This document shows, one piece after another, positions 28,259-28,310 of a stretch of DNA of 28,310 bases. The stretch is from Bigelowiella natans CCMP2755 (lineage: Eukaryota > Cercozoa > Chlorarachniophyceae). Where the stretch lies: positions 1 to 28,310 of the forward strand of contig ADNK01002311.1 in the NCBI GenBank assembly GCA_000320545.1, read 5' to 3'. The position numbers were made by a program, and so were the translations under genes. The stretch's first letter is position 1. The number at the start of each line of letters is the position of its first letter. The notes below the pieces were generated by a model. It saw only the letters and a program-made list of their open reading frames with translations, was not told the DNA's origin and searched no databases.

Positions 28259-28310
28259 TTGATCGGAATTAGATAAAAATACGATATGGCGTGCTAGATA
28301 TCGAAGAGCT

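Overview
This is nuclear DNA from an intron-rich eukaryote, probably a unicellular alga or other protist. The exact lineage cannot be fixed from sequence alone. The evidence is many short exons in consistent reading phase, introns mostly of about 50-300 bases with GT...AG ends, branch-point-like CTAAC/CTGAC motifs, eukaryotic families (SEC11 signal peptidase, Golgi-type GT61 glycosyltransferase, TraB-domain protein), and dense microsatellites. There are no operons, ribosome binding sites, CRISPR arrays, rRNA or tRNA genes that I can see. Most long uninterrupted frames are artefacts. The real genes come out only by joining short exons in phase, and all exon coordinates here are hand-made.

Layout, left to right. 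(1) 47-172 and 574-968 (+): coding exons of an unrecognised gene or genes at the left edge. (2) About 1400-2110: a TGCA/GCTAGC-rich dispersed repeat. (3) 2465-4737 (+): a 13-exon gene for a protein of about 416 residues with an N-terminal PH-like segment, an acidic linker, a C2-like C-terminal half and a CaaX-type end; it has one single-base frame break. (4) 5488-10642 (-): a 21-22 exon gene encoding about 555-560 residues with three diverged tandem copies of a module of about 100 residues. This is the least explained coding system in the window. (5) 11144-11829 (+): SEC11 catalytic subunit of signal peptidase, with a GC-AG intron and no recognisable N-terminal membrane exon. (6) 12563-14290 (-): a two-exon FAD-linked, berberine-bridge-type oxidoreductase starting with an N-myristoylation-like MGAC. 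(7) 14946-15385: a nested satellite of larger units ending in ttcattg heptamers, followed by a frameshifted Rab-type GTPase relic at 15672-16060. (8) 17436-20816 (-): a 13-exon TraB-domain protein of 390 residues in perfect phase. (9) 20817-22007: a divergent promoter region with a G-tract cluster. (10) 22008-26705 (+): a 14-exon GT61 (EOGT/AER61-like) type II membrane glycosyltransferase of about 719 residues. (11) 27577-28131 (-): a small unrecognised gene at the right edge, its intron filled by a compound microsatellite.

The genes are independent transcription units. SEC11 and GT61 both belong to the secretory pathway, but nothing in the sequence shows functional linkage. Genes 3/4 and 5/6 are convergent pairs; 4/5 and 8/10 are divergent pairs. 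Two gene models contain single-base frame problems (near 4385 and 23790-23800), which could be sequencing indels, real lesions or missed microexons.
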